A stretch of 64,000 nt of DNA from Streptomyces sp. AC512_CC834. GTDB taxonomy: Bacteria > Actinomycetota > Actinomycetes > Streptomycetales > Streptomycetaceae. Shown here piece by piece: positions 59,287-64,000 of the stretch (its first letter is position 1; every line of letters begins with the position of its first letter). The position numbers and the translations under genes are program-made. Below the pieces are notes generated by a model. That model made no database searches, was not told where the DNA came from, and worked only from the letters and a program-made list of their open reading frames with translations. Where the stretch lies: the NCBI RefSeq assembly GCF_019049325.1, contig NZ_JAGMUO010000065.1:762274-826273 (forward strand), written 5' to 3'.

Positions 59287-61431
59287 TCAGCCCGTGGCGT
59301 CCACCAGGGCCAGTTCGTGCAGCCGCTCCGGCGGACCCGGACGAGCGTAGTACCAGCCCTGGGCCGTGTCGCAGCCCAGTATCCGCAACTGCTCGGCCTG
59401 GGCGCCGGTCTCCACACCCTCGACGGTGACCGCGAGGTCCAGGCTGTGGGCCAGGGCGACGATCCCCTCGACGATCTTCAGGTCGACGGTGTCGGCCGGG
59501 AACTGCTGCATGCTCTGTGTGAAGGAGCGGTCCAGCTTGAGGACGCTCACCGGGAGCCGGCGCAGGTTGGCGAGGTTGGAGTAGCCGGTGCCGAAGTCGT
59601 CCAGGGCGATGTCCACGCCCATCTCGGCCAGCCGGCGCAGCGGCTTCAGCAGGTCGTCGTCCGCGCCGATCAGCGCCGACTCCGTCACCTCCAGGCACAG
59701 CGCGTCGGGCGCCACGCCGGTCCGCTCCAGGATGTCGACGGTGTCCTGGACCAGTCCCGGGTGGGTGAGCTGGCAGGGCGAGAGGTTGACGTTGATGCGC
59801 AGCGGGCCCGCGGCGCCCGTCTCCCCGTACCGCTCCCGCCAGGCGCGGGCCTGGCGCACGGACTGTTCGAGCACCCAGCGGCCCAGCGGCACGATCAGAC
59901 CCGTGTGCTCGGCGAGCGGGATGAACCGGTCCGGGCCGAGCACGCCGTGCTGGGGGTGCAGCCAGCGCACCAGCGCCTCGGCGCCGCGCACGCTGCCGTC
60001 GCCGAGGTGGACCAGCGGCTGGTACTCGATGAAGAACTCGCCGCGATCCAGGGCCGCCGGCAGCGCGGTGGTCAGTCCGTGCCGGGTGATGACGCGGGCG
60101 TCGGCCTCCGGGTCGGCCAGCTCGAAGCGGTTGCCGCCCGCCGACTTGGCGCGGTACATGGTGATGTCGGCGCTGCGCAGCACCTCCGCCGGGCTGCGCT
60201 CGCCCGTCGGGCCCTCGACGATGCCGATGCTGCCGCGCACGGTCAGTTCGCGGCCGTCGACGCTGATCGGGGCGAGCAGCGCGTTCATGATGCGCCCGGC
60301 CAGCTCGTCGACCTCGTGCCGGGTGTCGGGGCCGGTGGTCAGCGCGACGAACTCGTCGCCGCCGAGCCGGGCGACCATCTCGCCGGGCGCGGTGGCGCAG
60401 GCCTGGAGCCGGTCGGCGACCTCCACGAGCAGCCGGTCGCCGGCCGCGTGGCCGAGGCTGTCGTTGACGGTCTTGAAACCGTCGAGGTCGAGGTAGCACA
60501 GGCCGAAGCGCTGCCCCGGCCCGGCGTTCAGGGCCTTCTCCAGGCGTTCGAAGAAGAAGCTGCGGTTGGGCAGGCCGGTGAGCGCGTCGTGGGTGGCCTC
60601 GTAGCGCAGCCGCAGATTGAGCAGCCGCCGCTCGGTGGTGTCCTCCATCAGCGCGAGCTGGTACTGCGGGGTGCCGTCGGCGTCGCGCAGCAGGGAGACG
60701 GTGAGGTTGGTCCACAGGACCGTTCCGTCGGGCCGGTAGAAGGCCTTCTCCACGTGGTAGTGCTCGCGCTCGCCGCGCACCAGCTCGTCGTAGAGCCGCC
60801 AGGTCTGCGGCGCGTCCTCGGGGTGCGTCCACTCGGTCGCCCGGCGCCCGCCGAGCATGGGGTCGGCGATGCCGAACATGCGCATCAACGCCTCGTTGAC
60901 CTGGAGGACGTTGCCCTCCAGGTCGGCGATGCCGATGCCTATGGCGGCGCCCTCGAAGACGGCGCGGAAGCGGGCCTCGCTGGCGTGCAGGGCCTCGGCT
61001 ACCACGCCCTGCGCCTTCAGGGCGGCCTGCGCGATGGCCTCCTGTTCGGCGAGGGTCCGGGCGCGCAGCGCCCCGGCGAACCCGGCCGCCATCGCGTGCT
61101 GGAGCCGCGCCGAGCGGGCCCGCAGGTCCTCCGGGTCGCCGTCCGCGCCGCAGTACAGCACCAGATAGGCGTCGACGCAGTCCAGCGTCCGGGAGAGCGC
61201 CTCGGGGTCGGTGCAGTGGGAGTCGACGAGCGCGGCGCCGGCCGCCCTGGCCTCGCCCGCGTCGAAGCTCCGCGCGCGCAGTACCTCGCTCAGCCGGCGG
61301 GCCAGCGGCAGCAGTTGCTCCTCGAACTCCGGCCGGGTGGACGAGGTCGAGGTCACCGGGAACACCGCCCGGCTCCAGATCGTCGCGAACCGGCGCAGTC
61401 TGTCCTCCGGCCCGTCCGGCTCCGCGCTCAC
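59287..61431 (-). CDS. rmdA: RmdA-like PAS-GGDEF-EAL cyclic-di-GMP protein
   Basis: This 714-residue protein is laid out as an N-terminal helical region (1-150), PAS/PAC domain (about 151-270; RAVFEGAAIGIGIADLEGNV), GGDEF domain (about 280-440; GGDEF itself at 357-361, RLGGDEFVALT) and EAL domain (about 455-705; EALVRW with EAL at 485-487). Both catalytic signatures look intact, so it could make and break c-di-GMP; RmdA of S. coelicolor acts as a phosphodiesterase in development. Start GTG 61431 overlaps the upstream methyltransferase by four bases (GTGA). Confidence 0.88.
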   Translation of the reverse strand: MSAEPDGPEDRLRRFATIWSRAVFPVTSTSSTRPEFEEQLLPLARRLSEVLRARSFDAGEARAAGAALVDSHCTDPEALSRTLDCVDAYLVLYCGADGDPEDLRARSARLQHAMAAGFAGALRARTLAEQEAIAQAALKAQGVVAEALHASEARFRAVFEGAAIGIGIADLEGNVLQVNEALMRMFGIADPMLGGRRATEWTHPEDAPQTWRLYDELVRGEREHYHVEKAFYRPDGTVLWTNLTVSLLRDADGTPQYQLALMEDTTERRLLNLRLRYEATHDALTGLPNRSFFFERLEKALNAGPGQRFGLCYLDLDGFKTVNDSLGHAAGDRLLVEVADRLQACATAPGEMVARLGGDEFVALTTGPDTRHEVDELAGRIMNALLAPISVDGRELTVRGSIGIVEGPTGERSPAEVLRSADITMYRAKSAGGNRFELADPEADARVITRHGLTTALPAALDRGEFFIEYQPLVHLGDGSVRGAEALVRWLHPQHGVLGPDRFIPLAEHTGLIVPLGRWVLEQSVRQARAWRERYGETGAAGPLRINVNLSPCQLTHPGLVQDTVDILERTGVAPDALCLEVTESALIGADDDLLKPLRRLAEMGVDIALDDFGTGYSNLANLRRLPVSVLKLDRSFTQSMQQFPADTVDLKIVEGIVALAHSLDLAVTVEGVETGAQAEQLRILGCDTAQGWYYARPGPPERLHELALVDATG

Positions 61432-62240
61432 GCGGTACGCCCCACGCCGGCGAACCCGGAGTACGCGTACGGGTCGTCGTCCTCCAACGGCCCCTCCGGG
61501 CGCCAGCGCGGCATCGGAACCAGTCCGGGCTCCACCATGTCGTACCCCTCGAAGAACCGCGCGATTTCCTCGCGCGAACGCATGATCAGCGGATTGCGGA
61601 TGTTGTTGTACACGTCCACCGCGCCCTCGGCCCGCTCGGCGGGCAGCGGGATTCCCTCGTACGAGGCGTGCGTGAGGACGAGCAGGCTGCCGGGCGCGAG
61701 CGCGTCGCTCAGCTCGGCCACCGCCGCGTACGGGTCGTCCGCGTCTTCCACGAAGTGCAGTATGGCAACCAGCAGCAGGGCGACCGGTCGATTCAGGTCG
61801 ATCAGCCGCCGCACCTGCGGGGCGGCCAGGATCTCCCGCGGCTTGAGGAGGTCCCCTGCCACGACGTCCGCGTCGTCGTTGCCCGCCAGGACGGCTTCGC
61901 TGTGCGCGACCGCCACCGGGTCGTGGTCGACGTACACCACGCGCGCGCCCGGGCAACTGCGCCCCGCCACCTCGTGGACGCTGCCGAAGGTGGGGATGCC
62001 GGAGCCGATGTCCAGGAACTGGTCGATGCCCTCGTCGGCCGCGAAGCGCACGGCCCTGCGCATGAACGCCCGGTTCGCCTGCATGATCTTGGGGAGTCCC
62101 GGCATGAACTCCATGGCCCTGCGGGCCGCTTCCCGGTCGACCTCGAAGTTGTGCGAACCGCCCAGGTAGAAGTCGTAGATCCGGGACACGCTGGGCACCG
62201 AGATGTCGATGCTGCGGGGGGCCCAGGCGGGACGCTCCAT
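61428..62240 (-). CDS. SAM-dependent methyltransferase (DUF574)
   Basis: This 270-residue actinobacterial DUF574 (Methyltransf_19) protein contains PSVSRIYDFYLGGSHNFEVD near the N-terminus, the SAM-binding FLDIGSGIPTFGSVHEVAG and VYVDHDPVAVAHSEAVLAGN, and a family C-terminus (ARFFEGYDMVEPGLVPMPRW). Streptomycetes have tens of copies; substrates are unknown. It is cotranscribed with rmdA, which it overlaps by four bases, so the two are probably made in fixed ratio. Start ATG 62240 (MERPAWAPRS). Confidence 0.92.
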   Translation of the reverse strand: MERPAWAPRSIDISVPSVSRIYDFYLGGSHNFEVDREAARRAMEFMPGLPKIMQANRAFMRRAVRFAADEGIDQFLDIGSGIPTFGSVHEVAGRSCPGARVVYVDHDPVAVAHSEAVLAGNDDADVVAGDLLKPREILAAPQVRRLIDLNRPVALLLVAILHFVEDADDPYAAVAELSDALAPGSLLVLTHASYEGIPLPAERAEGAVDVYNNIRNPLIMRSREEIARFFEGYDMVEPGLVPMPRWRPEGPLEDDDPYAYSGFAGVGRTA

Positions 62241-62392
62241 CTAGCTCTCCAAGGCATAGGCGATCCGGTGTTCGAGCTGAGGCTACTGATCGCCCGCCAA
62301 AGGAGCGAGCCCAAACGGAAATTGACCGTCCGTTCCCGGTCACTGCCCGCGGCACGTGCCGTGTGCGAAGGTGTGCGAAAGCACACGAACCA

Positions 62393-62428
62393 GGCCGTCC
62401 CCTCCGCCTGGGTGCGGAGGGGACGGCC
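62393..62428 (-). terminator. strong hairpin terminator downstream of the lipoprotein gene
   Basis: A 15-bp perfect stem GGCCGTCCCCTCCGC (62393-62407) / GCGGAGGGGACGGCC (62414-62428) with a 6-nt loop CTGGGT separates the lipoprotein gene (stop 62467, minus) from the DUF574-rmdA pair. Confidence 0.88.
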
Positions 62429-62466
62429 CGCTGGTCGCGCGCTGAAGGTTGGCAGGCGGGAGGTCG

Positions 62467-63420
62467 CTACTTCTTCGGCGCGCCGACCGGCTTTCCGTCG
62501 GGCGCGACGGCGTACCAGGTGCCGCCCACGCCCTGACCGTTGGTGTCTCCGGCCTTCTTGTCGCCGCCGAAGGTGTAGATCGGCCAGCAGTCGATCGTCT
62601 GCTGGGCGGCGCCGTCGGGCCGCGTGAAGCTCATCAGGCCCTTCTTCTCCACGCCCTTGGTGTCGTTGGCCTCGACGGGCGCCACGACCGGCCACTTCTC
62701 CACACAGGCGCCGGTGCACGCCGACACCGGCTTCGGCCAGGCCTCGTCCTTCATGAAGCGGTAGACGGTCATGCCGTTCTTGTCGACGACGATCTCGCCG
62801 AGCTTCGGGTCCTCGCGGGTGGACAGCCCGGCGGCCGGCTCGGCCTTGGCCTTCTTGCCGTCGGCGGCCAGCGCGTACCACTTCTTGCCGACGCCCTGGC
62901 CCTTGACGTCGCCCGCGGCGGCGTCCTTGGCGTAGCGGTAGGCGGGCCAGCCGCCGATCGTCAACTGCTTGGTGCCGTCGGGGCGGGTGACCTCCCCGAG
63001 CAGGTCCTCGTCGATGCCCTCGCCTGCGAGGGCGTCGTCGGCGGCGACGGGCGGCCAGGCGGTGGCGCAGTCGTTCTCGCAGGTCGTCTTGGGCGGCTCG
63101 GCGGTGTCGGCGTCGAAGCGGTAGAGGGTGCGGCCCGCTCCGTCGGTCACCAGGTCGCCGATCTCGGCGTTCGTGGAGACGGACAGTTTGCCCGCGGGTT
63201 CCGGCGCGCTCGCCGACGCCTGGGTGTCGCCCGCGCTCGCGCCGGTACCGAGTCCGTCACCGGCCCCCGCGCCGATGTCACCGACGTCGCCGGGCGCGGC
63301 CGTCGCGCCCACGTTCTGGCTGCCTGTGGCGCCGCCGCCGTCCTGGCCGCACGCCGTCGTCAGCACCAGCACCGCCGCGGCGCTCGCCACGAGTGAGGCG
63401 CTCCGCCAGGAGGTCTTCAT
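62467..63420 (-). CDS. lipoprotein with secreted repeats (COG4315-like)
   Basis: This 317-residue exported lipoprotein has lipobox LTTAC at residues 20-24 after a typical signal peptide. A Gly/Ala/Ser-rich linker (25-75) leads to two related modules (about 78-175 and 200-305), each with a leading GDLVTDGAGRTLYRFDAD or GEIVVDKNGMTVYRFMKD, a Cys pair (CENDCATAWPPV and CTGACVEKWPVV) and a final W-x-x-Y strand (GGWPAYRYAKD, DCWPIYTFGGD). This is the secreted repeat seen in COG4315 proteins. Start ATG 63420 with AGGAGG upstream. S. coelicolor has, as I recall, such a lipoprotein next to rmdA (SCO0930). Confidence 0.88.
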   Translation of the reverse strand: MKTSWRSASLVASAAAVLVLTTACGQDGGGATGSQNVGATAAPGDVGDIGAGAGDGLGTGASAGDTQASASAPEPAGKLSVSTNAEIGDLVTDGAGRTLYRFDADTAEPPKTTCENDCATAWPPVAADDALAGEGIDEDLLGEVTRPDGTKQLTIGGWPAYRYAKDAAAGDVKGQGVGKKWYALAADGKKAKAEPAAGLSTREDPKLGEIVVDKNGMTVYRFMKDEAWPKPVSACTGACVEKWPVVAPVEANDTKGVEKKGLMSFTRPDGAAQQTIDCWPIYTFGGDKKAGDTNGQGVGGTWYAVAPDGKPVGAPKK

Positions 63421-63700
63421 CGTCAATCCCCGATCGTCACGAAGGTGTTGGGGCGCCCTGCTGGGCCACCGCACGACACTGGGTACGCGTGGGGGAGCCG
63501 GTTGTGTTCAACGGGGGCTCGGGTTTCTTTCCCGCGCCCGCCGGGCGGGCGCGGGTCGTCCGCTGCGGCGCGTGACCTCTCGTACAGACTTCCGGGTCCC
63601 GTCGCGAGCGGGTTCGTCGTCGTCAAACCGCTGGTGGGACGGTGTCCCTCCTTCGGGGCAATCGCCGGTCACTCGGGCGTGGCCCGGTGCGCCAGGCTTC

Positions 63701-64000
63701 ATGATCTGCGTCGTGCATGGACCCGAACCGACCCGATCCGCCTCAGCCGGACGGGTGTTGGCCCTGGTGACGCTGACGTTCACGCTCGTCGGCATACCGG
63801 TCGGCCCGGCGCAGGCGGACGCCTGTGCGTACGCGTCGACCGGACCGGGCGGTACCGAAGCGGTGGCGGTCGCCGGGAGCTCCTCCTGGCCCACCTTCCC
63901 GCCGTGTCCCAAGCCCTCGCCGACACCGACACCGACTCCCACCCCGACCACCCCGGCGCCCACCCCCACGCCGCCACCTCCGAAGCCCGCTCCCCCAAGG
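63701..64000 (+). CDS. secreted Pro-rich protein, 5' part only
   Basis: Only the first 100 codons are in the window. They encode a signal peptide (about residues 16-40; RVLALVTLTFTLVGIPVGPA, cleavage after AQA), then a short linker with Cys residues, and then a Pro/Thr repeat (PTPTPTPT and PTPTPPPPKP) that runs off the end. This looks like an exported cell-wall-spanning linker with a C-terminal domain outside the window. ATG 63701 is supported mainly by the downstream signal peptide; no strong ribosome binding site is seen. Confidence 0.65.
   Translation, partial: MICVVHGPEPTRSASAGRVLALVTLTFTLVGIPVGPAQADACAYASTGPGGTEAVAVAGSSSWPTFPPCPKPSPTPTPTPTPTTPAPTPTPPPPKPAPPR

Noticed and set aside
59317..62169. 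950-residue plus-strand open frame opposite rmdA
   Set aside because: Mirror of the c-di-GMP gene; composition is Val/Gly/Ala/Arg-rich without domain likeness.

Overview
This is a high-GC actinobacterial chromosome segment, almost certainly Streptomyces. The evidence is dense GC-rich genes with GTG and ATG starts, mycothiol- and ergothioneine-linked enzymes, an HrdC-type sigma factor, a SARP-like BTAD regulator, DUF574 methyltransferase and MmyB-type XRE regulators. From memory, the order thioredoxin - lacI - tetR ... hrdC ... egtABCD ... ols - sdh - lysR - rmdA resembles the SCO0884-SCO0931 stretch of the S. coelicolor left arm; no database was consulted. I see no rRNA, tRNA, CRISPR array, insertion sequence or integrase.

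Layout. 1-6.3 kb: the tail of a flavin reductase, an IclR regulator, a secreted M64 metallopeptidase, an XRE-TPR regulator, and a two-gene unit of unknown function (a soluble protein followed by a small membrane protein). 6.4-11.3 kb: an XRE / cupin / aldo-keto reductase operon, a second aldo-keto reductase, and about 1.5 kb of gene debris. 11.3-23 kb: pirin, TPR, PepSY-type membrane protein and a second peptide deformylase; a divergent disulfide-reductase-like flavoprotein and thioredoxin pair with a SigR-type promoter; then regulators with adjacent reductases. 23-26.6 kb: TerC, HrdC sigma factor, a small membrane protein, CBS and PPC (DUF296) proteins. 26.6-31.6 kb: a complete gentisate route (3-hydroxybenzoate 6-hydroxylase, gentisate dioxygenase, mycothiol-dependent maleylpyruvate isomerase, fumarylpyruvate hydrolase) under a divergent IclR. 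31.7-40.9 kb: BTAD regulator with a divergent dehalogenase-like hydrolase, MFS exporter, VOC and PPOX proteins, a PemK/MazF-like protein and a PARG-like macrodomain protein. 41.2-45.6 kb: ergothioneine operon egtABCD, without egtE. 45.7-52.6 kb: orphan sugar-binding lipoprotein, dodecin, HAD phosphatase, flavin monooxygenase-like enzyme, a short UvrA paralogue and a PRC-barrel stress protein. 52.6-58.8 kb: ornithine-lipid type acyltransferase pair and an sdhCAB operon with a divergent LysR. 58.8-64 kb: a decayed NmrA-like gene, the c-di-GMP protein RmdA coupled to a DUF574 methyltransferase, a repeat lipoprotein, and the start of a secreted Pro-rich protein.

Themes. Redox and thiol physiology recurs: thioredoxin, ergothioneine, mycothiol-dependent isomerase, FMN reductase, succinate dehydrogenase. 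Regulators mostly sit divergent to their presumed targets, with palindromes or direct repeats in the shared spacers. A less expected feature is that at five genes (tetR, zinc ribbon, DUF6343-like, egtD, HAD) the stop codon lies inside, or at the start of, a short tandem repeat that extends downstream. The least explained genes are the pair at 4417-6232 and the PemK/PARG pair at 39589-40892.
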